Shown here: piece after piece, positions 1 through 8,912 of the stretch
Layout: each line of letters opens with the position of its first letter
How positions within the stretch are numbered: the first letter of the stretch is position 1
The notes under the pieces: model-generated
What the model was told of the DNA's origin: nothing
The model's input: the letters and a program-made list of their open reading frames with translations, nothing else
Database searches by the model: none
Source of the DNA: an uncultured Collinsella sp.
GTDB lineage: Bacteria > Actinomycetota > Coriobacteriia > Coriobacteriales > Coriobacteriaceae
DNA length: 64,000 bases
Assembly (NCBI GenBank): GCA_937950325.1
Contig: CALFDJ010000040.1
Span: forward strand, 4,630-68,629
Reading direction: 5' to 3'
Made by a program: the position numbers and the translations under genes

Positions 1-141
1 GCTCCCATCGTTATCATGGAGCTCGTCACCGAGCCTTGCACGCCTAAGGCCAAGAAGGCTGCTCCGGCCCCCAAGAAGGCCGCTGCTCCCAAGAAGGTCG
101 AGGCTGCCGAGGAGGCTCCTGCTGAGGAGACCGCTGAGTAG
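1..141 (+). CDS. rplQ: 50S ribosomal protein L17, C-terminal part
   Basis: Only the last 46 codons lie in the window. The first residues (APIVIMELV) match the conserved end of the L17 fold, a structural protein of the large ribosomal subunit. After that comes a low-complexity tail of Ala, Lys, Pro and Glu that canonical L17 lacks. The next gene is truA, as in the usual rpoA-rplQ-truA order of Gram-positive bacteria, which supports the call. A perfect terminator follows 27 bases after the stop, so this is the end of the ribosomal-protein operon. The tail is probably disordered; its role is unknown. Confidence 0.85.
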   Translation, partial: APIVIMELVTEPCTPKAKKAAPAPKKAAAPKKVEAAEEAPAEETAE

Positions 142-167
142 ACAATCCGTCTGCATAGGCTATATTC

Positions 168-198
168 GAGGGGTACGTTCGCGTACCCCTCTTTTTTT
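168..198 (+). terminator. Rho-independent terminator after rplQ
   Basis: A perfect 10-bp stem (168-177 with 182-191) closed by a TTCG tetraloop is followed by seven T. It ends the ribosomal-protein transcript just before truA. Confidence 0.9.
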
Positions 199-233
199 GT
201 CGAAATGCCATTGCCTGTTTGTTGGGAGCGCCC

Positions 234-1058
234 ATGACCGCGCCGTCTGATTTCAATTCGATTCCAGAGCTCGATGCCACGCTCGTTTTCCGCGTGGCAT
301 ACGATGGCTCGTCCTATAGCGGCTTTGCCGAGCAGCCGGGACAGACGACGGTTGCGGGTGAGCTGCGTCGAGCCATCGAGACGCTGCTTCGCCGTCCGAT
401 CGATCTGACGTGCGCGGGTCGCACCGATGCCGGCGTGCATGCCGTGGCTCAGTACATCAGCGTGCCCGTAACGGACGCTGAGCTCGCCCTAACGCGCCGT
501 AGGTGGCTGCGGGCTATGGATGCCCTGCTGCCCAAAGATATCGCCATCAACGAGGTCTACAAGGCCCGTAAAGGCTTTTCTGCACGTTTTGACGCGCGTT
601 CCCGTACGTATACGTACCGTATTGCCGATCGAGATGCGCGCCCCGTGCTGTCCCGCGGTGCGGTGTGGTGGCATCGCTATCCCTTGGATGTTGAGGCTAT
701 GTCTGCTGCCTGCCCCGCGCTGCTGGGCGAGCAGGACTTTAAAAGCTTTTGCAAGGTTGCTTCTGCCGTGGGCAAACCTACGCACCGCTGCGTAATGCGC
801 GCCGAGTTTGGCCATGAGGTTGCGTTTGGCGAGGACATCCTGACGTTTACCATCGAGGGCAATGCGTTTCTGCATTCGATGGTCCGTACGATCGTTGGCA
901 CGCTTGTCGCGATTGGCATGCATCGCCGTGAACCCGAGTGGATGCGCGAGGTCATCGATGCTTGCGACCGTACCGCTGCGGGCCCCACGGCTCCTGCCTG
1001 CGGCCTTACGTTTATGGGCGTGGATTACGATCCCGCCGAGCTCGTCGTGCTCGACTAG
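234..1058 (+). CDS. truA: tRNA pseudouridine(38-40) synthase TruA
   Basis: A 274-aa protein that converts uridines 38-40 of the tRNA anticodon arm to pseudouridine. The catalytic motif CAGRTDAGVHA carries the nucleophilic Asp, and RSRTYTYRI and the Phe/Leu-rich C-terminal motif FLHSMVRTIVGTL are typical of TruA. Length fits the family. The ATG at 234 is preferred because GGGAG lies five bases upstream; an in-frame TTG at 219 would add five residues without a ribosome binding site of its own. The gene follows the rplQ terminator, so it probably has its own promoter or depends on read-through. Confidence 0.95.
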   Translation: MTAPSDFNSIPELDATLVFRVAYDGSSYSGFAEQPGQTTVAGELRRAIETLLRRPIDLTCAGRTDAGVHAVAQYISVPVTDAELALTRRRWLRAMDALLPKDIAINEVYKARKGFSARFDARSRTYTYRIADRDARPVLSRGAVWWHRYPLDVEAMSAACPALLGEQDFKSFCKVASAVGKPTHRCVMRAEFGHEVAFGEDILTFTIEGNAFLHSMVRTIVGTLVAIGMHRREPEWMREVIDACDRTAAGPTAPACGLTFMGVDYDPAELVVLD

Positions 1059-1219
1059 GGGAGGGCTCGACGCGTCGTGCGTCGACACCCATTATCTGTG
1101 GGCTGCGCGTGTGCAACATCTGTTCTTGGCGTGCAATACAACCGGTGTCTCATTGCTTTTATTGCCGGGGTGTACCATGAACCACGGTTTGATTCATTGC
1201 TGTCGAGAGGACGGATAAC

Positions 1220-2260
1220 TTGGTTCGACGTGGCTCGCATCCGCGACTTTCGGTGATCCTTGTGGTAGAAGGTTCGCCCAGCTATGCGATGCGTGCGCTC
1301 GAGAGTATCCAGAACCAAGACCTCTACGATTTGCAGATTGTCGTTGTTTGCCGCGATGCTGCGCCCGGTGTGCGCCATTCGCTTCAAGTTGCTGCCGACA
1401 GGGACATCCATATTGATTTGATTAACGTCGAGGACGCGAAGCGCGGCGCTTGCCTTCGTGCCGGTTTTGCTGTCTCGCGCGGCTCTCAAATCATCGCTAT
1501 AAACGCCGATGAGTGGTTTGCTCCGCAGTCCCTTTCCAAGATGGTCGATATCGCGTGCGATACTGCGGCAGACATAGTTTTCCCCACGGTGTCGCTCGAC
1601 CGCTATGATGCACATCGAGAACGCCATTCGCGCGTCTTGGATGCTGCCTCTATTGCCATAGAAGACGAGTCTTCTATGGTGACTGGGCTGCCCCAGTTGA
1701 TTTTGGGCGGCCTAGTCGCTCAGACCTCTGGCGTGATGTATAGCCGTCCGCTGTTTGAGGCATGTCTGTCGCGCGGCAAGGCGTACCGTACGGTTGAGTT
1801 TATGGCTTATGCGCTCTCGCAGGCACGATTCGTGTCCGGCTGCGGCGACGCTTGTTTCCACGCGGTGGCACCTAAGCTTACAGATGCCTTTGATCCCACC
1901 ATGTATGCCAGGATATCCGATGACACTCGAGCGCTCGACGAGCTTGCGGACTCACTCTCGGAAGCAGATAGCGGTGGTCGGCTCAAGCTGGCAAGCCAAA
2001 AGTTCTACTTTGCCGGACTGGTCGCCTGCATCGAGAATTTGTGTCTTAGCCCGCATGGAGTGTCGTCAATCGAGCGTTCCGCCCGCATGCGTGATATGCT
2101 CGAGGCGCCTCGAACCCGTCAGATGGTCGCCGCGCTCAAGGATAACCATCGGGGACTCGGTTTGTTGTTTGGGCCGATCGCCAGCGCCAAGCCCGCGCGC
2201 TGCGTGATGTGTACGCATCTGGCAGCTTTTCTTAACCGGACGGGCGCAAAAACCGCCTAA
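1220..2260 (+). CDS. Glycosyltransferase family 2 protein
   Basis: A 346-aa protein whose N-terminal half looks like a GT-A nucleotide-sugar-binding fold: LSVILVVEGSPSYAMRALES (about residues 10-29) resembles the GT2 start, and AINADEWFAPQSL (about residues 94-106) takes the place of the usual DxD region (here DEW, so metal binding may be weak or altered). The C-terminal 150 residues are helical and not recognised. The TTG start at 1220 is supported by GAGAGG nine bases upstream. It stands alone between truA and argR. The sugar donor and acceptor cannot be predicted; a surface-polysaccharide role is inference only. Confidence 0.65.
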   Translation: MVRRGSHPRLSVILVVEGSPSYAMRALESIQNQDLYDLQIVVVCRDAAPGVRHSLQVAADRDIHIDLINVEDAKRGACLRAGFAVSRGSQIIAINADEWFAPQSLSKMVDIACDTAADIVFPTVSLDRYDAHRERHSRVLDAASIAIEDESSMVTGLPQLILGGLVAQTSGVMYSRPLFEACLSRGKAYRTVEFMAYALSQARFVSGCGDACFHAVAPKLTDAFDPTMYARISDDTRALDELADSLSEADSGGRLKLASQKFYFAGLVACIENLCLSPHGVSSIERSARMRDMLEAPRTRQMVAALKDNHRGLGLLFGPIASAKPARCVMCTHLAAFLNRTGAKTA

Positions 2261-2266
2261 ACGGCT

Positions 2267-2304
2267 CATTTCGAAACAAATTTGCATAGAATTGTTTCGA
2301 AATG
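2267..2304. promoter_or_regulatory. 13-bp perfect inverted repeat upstream of argR
   Basis: Arms 2267-2279 and 2292-2304 are exact reverse complements separated by 12 bases. Each arm contains the self-complementary core TTTCGAAA. The arrangement, two palindromic half-sites about two helical turns apart centre to centre, looks like a repressor operator for argR. It does not resemble the classical AT-rich ARG box. A related TTGTTTCGAAAC site precedes gltB at 42117. Confidence 0.6.
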
Positions 2305-2392
2305 CGTTCTTATACACAAAAGCCTTCAAATAGCGTTAAACTATTCAGTCACTGATTGATTGTCTCCGCCATCTTTTGGAGAGAGGGTTTGT

Positions 2393-2830
2393 ATGGCTAA
2401 AAAACGCAATGGGCGCCAGGATGCCATTAGAGATATTGTGCGCAATAAGGACGTCCGCACGCAGCGCGTGCTGGTCGATGAGCTCCGCGCTATGGGCTTT
2501 GATTGCACGCAGGCGACTGTCTCTCGCGATATTGCCGATATGGGGCTGCGTAAGCTCCCCGAGGGTATCTATGTTCTGGCAGAGGACCTGCACCTGCAGC
2601 GTATGGTTTCCGAGCTCGTAACGGGCGTTCTGCGCACCGATAATCTGGTTATGATCAAGGCTCAGCCTGGTACGGCTTCCGGCATCGCCGCCGCCGTTGA
2701 TGCGGCAGAGTTGCCCGATGTGCTTGGCTCGCTTGCCGGCAACGATACGATTTTGGTTATTGCCCAGACGGCCGAGGACGGCGAGCGTCTCGAGGCGCTG
2801 ATCAATAAGCTGAGCAATTCTCGCAAGTAG
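2393..2830 (+). CDS. argR: Arginine repressor ArgR
   Basis: A 145-aa transcription factor. Residues 1-70 form the winged-helix DNA-binding domain (RQDAIRDIVRNKDVRTQRVL, then QATVSRDIADMGLRKL with the recognition-helix SRD motif). Residues 75-145 form the hexamerisation and arginine-binding domain, with the conserved PGTASGIAAAVDAA segment and GNDTILVIA. Known members bind DNA with arginine as corepressor and control arginine biosynthesis or catabolism. The ATG at 2393 follows GGAGAGAGGG; an in-frame upstream extension to 2360 has no binding site. No arginine biosynthesis gene is in the window, so ArgR acts on distant targets and perhaps on itself. Confidence 0.95.
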   Translation: MAKKRNGRQDAIRDIVRNKDVRTQRVLVDELRAMGFDCTQATVSRDIADMGLRKLPEGIYVLAEDLHLQRMVSELVTGVLRTDNLVMIKAQPGTASGIAAAVDAAELPDVLGSLAGNDTILVIAQTAEDGERLEALINKLSNSRK

Positions 2831-2880
2831 GCGTGCGGGTCGTGCGCTCGGCACTGTGTGCGTGACATGGTGGCTTGTAA

Positions 2881-2908
2881 GGGGGTATCGACGTTGGTCG
2901 GTACCCCC
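2881..2908 (+). terminator. Probable terminator after argR
   Basis: Stem GGGGGTA/TACCCCC (2881-2887 with 2902-2908) with an inner CGAC/GTCG stem. The following tract is only weakly T-rich (TATATTGTTT). Confidence 0.6.
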
Positions 2909-2949
2909 TATATTGTTTGCCGGTATAAAGGCCGTCCACCAGGTCGCTT

Positions 2950-2994
2950 TAAACTAAAAGGCCCCCGAGCACTTTAATAAGCTGCTCGGGGGCC
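2950..2994 (-). terminator. Terminator of the penicillin-binding protein gene
   Basis: A 12-bp perfect stem (2960-2971 with 2983-2994). On the minus strand it is followed by CTTTTAGTTT, so it ends transcription coming from 5224. With argR converging from the other side it may act in both directions. Confidence 0.8.
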
Positions 2995-3019
2995 TTGTTG
3001 CTAATGGCCGGATGAATTT

Positions 3020-5224
3020 CTAGCCAACCGTATCGTCAGGCGTGGGCGAGGGGTCGGGAGTGGGTGTAGGCGTAGGCGTAGGCGTAGGCGTGCCGCCATC
3101 GCCGCCGGTCGAACCACCAGTGGAGCCGCCCGTCGAGCCACCGGTCGTACCGGTGCCGCCGGTGGTGTCGCCGCCCGTGGTCTCGGTGGTCGTGGTCGTC
3201 GTGGTAGTCGTTGTGGTGGTTTCCTCTTCGTCCTCGTTCTCGTCCTTGTCGTCGTTCTCCGTCTTCTTGGTGTTGTTGGTGCCGTAGAACTTCCAGACGC
3301 TGTTGTTCTTGTAGGTGGGCGCCGTTCCGGTCGCAAACTCCTCGCGCTCGGTACCGGTCAGAACGGTGTTCATAAACCGCTTAAAGACAGGCAGGTTGGT
3401 GCTGTCGCCCAGCAGGTCTGTGCCGTATTTTTGGATGGGAATCTCGCCCGCGGAATAGCCGGTCCACAGGGCGCACGCCAGCTGCGGGGTATAGCCGCAG
3501 AACCACAGGTTGGTGGTGTTGTCGGTGGTGCCCGTCTTGCCGGCATAGGGCTGGTTGACGCTCAGGGCGCCGGCAGCACCCGTACCGCCGCCCTTCATGA
3601 CGCCGGACAGAACATCGGTGACCGCGGCGGCCTCGCCCTCGGTAAGTACCTGTGAGGGATTGTCGGTGTGCTGGTACAGCACCGAACCGGTACGAGAGTC
3701 AATCTCGGTGATGGCGATCGGCTGGCGATAGTAGCCGCCGTTGGCAAACGTCGCGTAGGCGGCGGCCATCTCGAGCGGCGAGATCGAGCCGGTGCCGAGG
3801 GTCATGACGGGAACGTCCTCGATGTTGTCCTTGGCGGGATCGATGCCGAGCTTTTTGACGAGCGAGATGATCTTGCTGTTGCCGACGGCTTCCGCCACCT
3901 GGATGTAGCCGGTGTTGGAGGAGTATGCCGTCGCCTGCTTAAGCGTGATGTTGCCATAGCTATGGTTGGCGTAGTTTTGGACCTCGGTCGTGGTGCCCTT
4001 GGCCTTGAGCGGCGAGTTGCAGTTGAGGGTGACGTTGGGGTTCATGCCGTTTTGGATGGCAGTTGCCAGCGTAAAGGCCTTAAAGGTGGAGCCGACGGGA
4101 CGCTTGGCCGTGGCATGGTTTACGTGGTTCTCGTCGGCGTTGTAATCGTAGCCGCCCACCATGCACTTGATGTAGCCGGTCTTGGGGTCGACGACGACCA
4201 TGCCCATGTCCAGGCCGTCGAGCGAGAGCGTGTCGAGCTGCTCGCGAACGGCATTCTTTGCCACCTGCTGCATCGTGGGGTCGATGGTGGTCTTGACGGT
4301 CAGGCCGCCCTTAAAGAGCACGTCGGTCGAGAACTCCTGCTCCAGCAGCTGCTTAACATAGGCGACAAAGTAGGGCTGCGAGTATACGTCAACGCCGCTG
4401 CCCGAGATTTCGGTCACGTTGAGGGTGATGGGCTCGGCCTGTGCGGCATCGTGCTCCTCCTGCGTAATGTGGCCCAGGCGCAGCATGTTGTCGAGGACCT
4501 TGTTGCGACGGGACAGCGCCAGGTCGGGGTTGACCGTGGGGTCGTACTGCGAGGGCGAGTTGGGAAGGCCGATCAACAGCGCGGCCTCGCTCAGGGTGAG
4601 GTCTGCGGCGCTCTTGGACAGGTAGGTCTCGGCGGCGGCCTCAATACCGTAGGCGCCGTGACCGTAATAGATGGTGTTGAGGTACATCATGAGGATCTCG
4701 TCTTTGGAGTACATGTCCTCCATCTTTACGGCGATGTAGGCCTCGCGCACCTTACGCTCGATGGTCGAGTCGAACTGCTCCTCCTGCAGGATGGTGTTGC
4801 GCACCAGCTGCTGGGTGATAGTCGAGGCGCCTTCGTGCCCGCCGCCGAGGGTTGCCACCGCAGCACGCGCGATACCCCACAGGTCGATACCGCCGTGCTC
4901 GTAGAAGCGCTCGTCCTCGACGTCAACGGTGCCCTGTAGCACGTAGGGGGAGACCTTGTCCTTGGTGATGGACTTGCGGTTTTGCGTGTAGAAGCTCGCG
5001 ATCTTGTTGCCGTTGCAGTCGACGATCTCGGTGGGCTCGCTCACCAGATACGCGTTGGCGTCGGTGTAGTCGGGCAGATCGGACAGCCAGCGGTTGACGT
5101 TGCCGACCATGCCGATGCCAAATGCCACGCCCGCAATCAGCAAAAAGCCCAAAAACGAGAGCAGGATTATGGGCAGGGCATGCGTCTTTGAACGGCTGCG
5201 TCCCTGTCGTTGGCGAGGACCCAT
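3020..5224 (-). CDS. Bifunctional class A penicillin-binding protein (transglycosylase/transpeptidase)
   Basis: A 734-aa membrane-anchored peptidoglycan polymerase and cross-linker. After a basic start there is one transmembrane segment (about 17-40). The GT51 domain follows, with EDERFYEH (about 103-110) carrying the catalytic Glu and GASTITQQL (about 132-140). The transpeptidase domain has STFK at 379-382, SSN at 435-437 and KTG at 563-565, so all three catalytic motifs are present. The ATG at 5224 has GGAGGT six bases upstream; longer in-frame starts do not. From about 655 the protein ends in an acidic stretch, a run of Thr, Gly/Thr/Ser repeats and alternating Thr-Pro, which is likely a disordered extracellular tail. 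The DNA encoding the tail is made of short tandem repeats and could change length without frameshift where units are multiples of three. Confidence 0.93.
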   Translation of the reverse strand: MGPRQRQGRSRSKTHALPIILLSFLGFLLIAGVAFGIGMVGNVNRWLSDLPDYTDANAYLVSEPTEIVDCNGNKIASFYTQNRKSITKDKVSPYVLQGTVDVEDERFYEHGGIDLWGIARAAVATLGGGHEGASTITQQLVRNTILQEEQFDSTIERKVREAYIAVKMEDMYSKDEILMMYLNTIYYGHGAYGIEAAAETYLSKSAADLTLSEAALLIGLPNSPSQYDPTVNPDLALSRRNKVLDNMLRLGHITQEEHDAAQAEPITLNVTEISGSGVDVYSQPYFVAYVKQLLEQEFSTDVLFKGGLTVKTTIDPTMQQVAKNAVREQLDTLSLDGLDMGMVVVDPKTGYIKCMVGGYDYNADENHVNHATAKRPVGSTFKAFTLATAIQNGMNPNVTLNCNSPLKAKGTTTEVQNYANHSYGNITLKQATAYSSNTGYIQVAEAVGNSKIISLVKKLGIDPAKDNIEDVPVMTLGTGSISPLEMAAAYATFANGGYYRQPIAITEIDSRTGSVLYQHTDNPSQVLTEGEAAAVTDVLSGVMKGGGTGAAGALSVNQPYAGKTGTTDNTTNLWFCGYTPQLACALWTGYSAGEIPIQKYGTDLLGDSTNLPVFKRFMNTVLTGTEREEFATGTAPTYKNNSVWKFYGTNNTKKTENDDKDENEDEEETTTTTTTTTTTTETTGGDTTGGTGTTGGSTGGSTGGSTGGDGGTPTPTPTPTPTPDPSPTPDDTVG

Positions 5225-5386
5225 ATATTGACCTCCAGGTATGTTGTGCCGGACGGCGGATGTGCCGTCGGGGCAGGATGGACATAAGTTATTACACGAT
5301 AAACCAAACGGGGCGCGCGAGGCCTCGTGTATGCTGGAAGACGGCATTTTTCAGAGTGAATGCATACCTTGGTAAGGAGTTTGCCG

Positions 5387-7345
5387 ATGGCGATTCGGGC
5401 GATGGGGCCGAGCGGACAACACAAGACTGGATTGGATGCTGCCGGTGCGGCGCTGCCCGAGCTGCTGGCGCCGGCGGGCGGGCTCGACCAGATGTTTGCG
5501 GCCATCGCCGCGGGCGCCGATGCCATCTATGCGGGGTTGGGCGGCTTTAACGCCCGTGTGAGTGCGCACGGTTTTACCGACGACGAGTTTGCGCGCGGCT
5601 GCGCCGTGGCGCATGCCCATGGCGTGCGTGTGTACGTGACGCTCAACGTGTTCGTGTTTGACGATGAGTTGTCCGACGCGGTGGCGTTGGGAGCTCATGC
5701 ACTGGAGCTGGGCGCCGATGCTCTGATTGTCGCCGATGCCGGGCTGGCCTGCGCGCTGCGCGCGGCGATTCCCGGGGTCGAGATTCACCTGTCCACGCAG
5801 GCGGGCGTTCATAGCGAAGGCGCCGTGCGACTTGCCGCCGATGAGCTGGGGGTCGAGCGCGTGACGACGGCACGCGAGCTGACGGTCGACGAGATTGCGG
5901 CGCTATGTGCCACGGGCGTGCCCATCGAGGTATTCTGCCACGGTGCGATTTGCATCGGCTATTCGGGGGCGTGCGAGTTCTCGGCCCTGCGGCGTGGGCG
6001 CTCGGCGATGCGCGGCGACTGCACGCAGCCGTGCCGTCTGGCGTACGACCTGGTGGACGAGGCGGGGCAGAGCGTTGTCGCCGTCGAGGGAGATCGCCTG
6101 CTGTGCCCGCGCGACTATCTGGGTATTGCACATCTGCCCGAGCTTGTAGATGCCGGCGTGGCGTCGCTCAAGATCGAGGGGCGCATGAAGAACCCCGATT
6201 ACGTATTCAACGTGGTGCGGGTGTGGCGCCGGGCACTCGATATGCTGTACGACGGCGCGTGGGACCCCGGTGCCGTGGAAGAGCTTGAGCGCGAGCTGGG
6301 AAGGTCGTTTAACCGTGGGTTTACCGATGCGTACCTGCGAGGGCGTTCGGGTGCCGAGCTGATGAGCTTTGAGCGTGCGATTAACCAGGGCGTGCGCGTG
6401 GGGCGCTTGGTCGCTGTGGGCCACGAAGAGGTGACCGTTGAGCTCGACGCCGCCGTGGCGGCGGGTGACACGCTCGAGATCCGGTTTTATCCGGGTGCCG
6501 ACGGGCGTCCCGATGTGCCCAAGCGCTGGCCGCAGGTGCCCTGTCCGGTGGATGCCGCAGCGGGGGAGCGCGTCGTCGTGCATTGCAAGCGTAAGGTTGA
6601 CACGGGCTGCGAGGTGTACCTGATTCGCAGCGCCGGCGTGTTGGATCAGACGGCGGCGGTGTTGGAGCGCATGCGGGCCGAGGCGGATGCGATTGCGCCC
6701 GTTGCGCGTGCCGTTGAGGTGCTGCCCTTTGAGGACGTTGCGGTGGATGGCGGTGCGTCCACGGAGTTGGTGGAGTGCGCGGTTCCCACTCGCATGGTTT
6801 TTGCTTGGCAGCTGATGGATGCCGACCCGCGCGGAGAACTTGATTTGTCCGACGCCGTTGTGGTGCTTGACGAGGTGTGCCGCACGGGTGACGCTGACTG
6901 GACCCGCTCACTGATACAGCGTGCCGGGCGCGTCGTCTGCCGCAACCTGGGACAGGTGGTGATCGCTCGCGAGCTGGGCGTGACGTTTGACGTGGCGGCG
7001 CCGGTGTTCTGCGCGAATCGGGCCACGCTTACCTGGCTGCGCGGACTCGGTGCGGGGCGGGTGTGCTTGCCGGCGGAGTTGCTCGGCAATGATGCGGAGC
7101 GTATTGCCGAACTGGCCGCTGAACCCGGCGTCTTGGGTCCGGTCGACGCCGACCGTCCCGAGCTTATGGTGTGCGAGCACTGCCTGCTGACCGCCGAGGG
7201 CGTCTGCGCCACCGATGCGACGGGACAGGTTCGTTGCCGCGACTGCTTGCGTCGTCGGCAGGTACGCTATCTGGTCGAGCGTGACGGTACACGTCTGCCA
7301 GTTGCCATTGACGCATGCGGCAGGACGAGGATTTTCCTGTCGTAG
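5387..7345 (+). CDS. U32 family protein, RlhA-like (23S rRNA C2501 hydroxylation)
   Basis: A 652-aa protein, almost exactly the length of E. coli RlhA. It starts with the U32 signature LPELLAPAGGLDQMFAAIAA and contains FCHGAICIGYSGACEFS and RGDCTQPCR, the Cys-rich part typical of the family. The C-terminal 250 residues correspond to the extra domain found in the long U32 members and include CEHCLLT and CRDCLRRR, extra Cys pairs. RlhA hydroxylates a cytidine in 23S rRNA; shorter U32 proteins modify tRNA, so the exact substrate is inferred from length only. The ATG at 5387 has AAGGAG seven bases upstream. It is divergent from the penicillin-binding protein gene. Confidence 0.8.
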   Translation: MAIRAMGPSGQHKTGLDAAGAALPELLAPAGGLDQMFAAIAAGADAIYAGLGGFNARVSAHGFTDDEFARGCAVAHAHGVRVYVTLNVFVFDDELSDAVALGAHALELGADALIVADAGLACALRAAIPGVEIHLSTQAGVHSEGAVRLAADELGVERVTTARELTVDEIAALCATGVPIEVFCHGAICIGYSGACEFSALRRGRSAMRGDCTQPCRLAYDLVDEAGQSVVAVEGDRLLCPRDYLGIAHLPELVDAGVASLKIEGRMKNPDYVFNVVRVWRRALDMLYDGAWDPGAVEELERELGRSFNRGFTDAYLRGRSGAELMSFERAINQGVRVGRLVAVGHEEVTVELDAAVAAGDTLEIRFYPGADGRPDVPKRWPQVPCPVDAAAGERVVVHCKRKVDTGCEVYLIRSAGVLDQTAAVLERMRAEADAIAPVARAVEVLPFEDVAVDGGASTELVECAVPTRMVFAWQLMDADPRGELDLSDAVVVLDEVCRTGDADWTRSLIQRAGRVVCRNLGQVVIARELGVTFDVAAPVFCANRATLTWLRGLGAGRVCLPAELLGNDAERIAELAAEPGVLGPVDADRPELMVCEHCLLTAEGVCATDATGQVRCRDCLRRRQVRYLVERDGTRLPVAIDACGRTRIFLS

Positions 7346-7393
7346 GTGCTGCGTCGCGTCAGTTTGTTATCATAAGAGAGTTTATGGACTTCC

Positions 7394-7420
7394 AGCACCG
7401 CCGTTTTCGGCGAGGGTGCT
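7394..7420 (+). other. Hairpin in the tyrS leader
   Basis: AGCAC-CGCCG-TTTT-CGGCG-AGG-GTGCT folds into a stem with a 3-base bulge about 20 bases upstream of the tyrS start. No T-run follows and no T-box sequences are visible, so it is not a T-box terminator. It may affect mRNA stability or translation. Confidence 0.5.
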
Positions 7421-7441
7421 ATAGCAAAAGGAGGATACCCA

Positions 7442-8653
7442 ATGCTGTCTGTTGACGAGCAAATGCGTATCATCACCTCGGGCGCCGCGCAGATCGTTCC
7501 CGAGGCCGACCTTCGCAAGAAGCTTGAGAAGGGCGAGCCCCTCAACATCAAGCTCGGCGTCGACCCCACCAGCCCCGACCTGCACCTGGGCCACGCCGTG
7601 CCGCTGCGCAAGATGCGTCAGTTCCAGGACCTGGGCCACAACGTCACCCTCATCATCGGCAACGGTACCGCGTTGATTGGCGACCCTTCGGGCAAGAATT
7701 CCACCCGTCCGCAGCTTTCGCAGGAGCAGATCGAGGCCAATGCCGAGACCTACGTGAGCCAGGCCATGAAGATCCTGGATCCCGAGAAGACCACCATCGT
7801 GCACAACGGTGACTGGATCCTTTCGATGGATCTGGCCGGTCTGCTGCAGGTGTGCTCCAAGTTCACCGTCGCCCGCATCCTCGAGCGCGACGACTTTACC
7901 AAGCGCTACCAGTCTCAGACGCCGATCGCCCTGCATGAGTTCCTGTATCCCGTGATGCAGGCTTTCGACTCCGTGCAGATCAAGGCCGACGTCGAGATGG
8001 GCGGCACCGATCAGCTCTTCAACCTGCTCGCTGGCCGTGAGCTCATGGAGAAGATGGGCATGGAGCCGCAGATCGCGCTCACCATGCCGCTGCTCGAGGG
8101 CACCGATGGCGTGCGCAAGATGTCCAAGTCCTATGGCAACTACATCGGCCTGACCGACGCTCCCAAGGATATGTTCGGCAAGACCATGTCCATCCCCGAC
8201 GAGATGATCGGCAAGTACTATCGTCTGGCCAGCTCGCTCACCCCGGCCGAGGTCGACAAGATCGACGCCGCCCTGGCCGATGGTTCTGCCGACCCCTACG
8301 AGCTCAAGCGCGCTCTGGGCCGCGACCTGTGCGACACCTACCACGGCGCCGGCGCCGGAGACGAGGCTCAGGCCGAGTTCGACCGCGTGTTCAAGGAGGG
8401 CCAGCTTGCCGACTTCCCCGAGAAGCATGTCGAGCTGACCGTCAACGACGAGGGCCAGATCTACCTCGCCGGCCTGCTCAAGGACTTGGGCCTTTCGGCG
8501 AGCGCCGGCCAGGCTCGTCGCGATATCGACGGCGGTGGCGTCAAGATCAACGGCAAGGCCGTGGCTCCCAAGAGCTACAACATCGATCCCAGCGCCCTCA
8601 AGCTGGGCGACACCCTTTCTGTGGGTAAGCGCAAGGGCTTCAAGTTGATTTAG
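7442..8653 (+). CDS. tyrS: Tyrosyl-tRNA synthetase
   Basis: A 403-aa class I aminoacyl-tRNA synthetase that charges tRNA-Tyr. The Rossmann fold carries the HIGH variant HLGHAV (about residues 52-57) and the KMSKS loop (about 227-231). The C-terminal S4-like RNA-binding domain (from about 335, SASAGQARRDIDGGGVKING) is intact. A strong AAAGGAGG site precedes the ATG. A terminator follows at 8729. Codon use is strongly biased, as expected for a highly expressed gene. Confidence 0.96.
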   Translation: MLSVDEQMRIITSGAAQIVPEADLRKKLEKGEPLNIKLGVDPTSPDLHLGHAVPLRKMRQFQDLGHNVTLIIGNGTALIGDPSGKNSTRPQLSQEQIEANAETYVSQAMKILDPEKTTIVHNGDWILSMDLAGLLQVCSKFTVARILERDDFTKRYQSQTPIALHEFLYPVMQAFDSVQIKADVEMGGTDQLFNLLAGRELMEKMGMEPQIALTMPLLEGTDGVRKMSKSYGNYIGLTDAPKDMFGKTMSIPDEMIGKYYRLASSLTPAEVDKIDAALADGSADPYELKRALGRDLCDTYHGAGAGDEAQAEFDRVFKEGQLADFPEKHVELTVNDEGQIYLAGLLKDLGLSASAGQARRDIDGGGVKINGKAVAPKSYNIDPSALKLGDTLSVGKRKGFKLI

Positions 8654-8728
8654 TTCCGCCGTTCTACCGAACGCCGTAACGGGCCGACGCTGCGCGGGCT
8701 GCATTTGGACAATCTGACGTTCAACTTC

Positions 8729-8758
8729 AAGGGCGCGACCAGAAGGTCAGCGCCCTTT
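8729..8758 (+). terminator. Terminator after tyrS
   Basis: Stem AAGGGCGC-GACC / GGTC-A-GCGCCCTT with an AGAA loop, followed by a short T-rich stretch. Confidence 0.75.
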
Positions 8759-8829
8759 CGTTTCACGTCACCTTGTCTCAAATGCGACCCGCTCGCTGGC
8801 GATGCCAAAACATCGGCGCTTCCGTGGTT

Positions 8830-8912
8830 GGCACTTGGGGACGTTCCTTTTGTGCCGGCACTTTGGGACACTCCTTGTCATTGGTGCAAAGTAACCTGCC
8901 CCCATTGCGCCA
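8830..8912. repeat. Intergenic palindromic repeats (families A and B) between tyrS and adenine deaminase
   Basis: 8830-8876 belongs to family A: GGCAC-n17-GTGCC enclosing GGGGACGTTCC, then GGGACACTCC. 8881-8912 is a partial family B unit (GGTGCAAAGTAACCTG). The rest of the 385-base gap 8654-9038 holds the tyrS terminator and, near 8950-9020, presumably the promoter of the next gene; no gene is seen. Confidence 0.65.

Noticed and set aside
1068..1086. TCGACGC/GCGTCGA hairpin after truA as a terminator
   Set aside because: No T-run follows, and the stem is short.
7346..7441. T-box riboswitch before tyrS
   Set aside because: The leader is under 100 bases and lacks the specifier loop, the T-box sequence and an alternate terminator.
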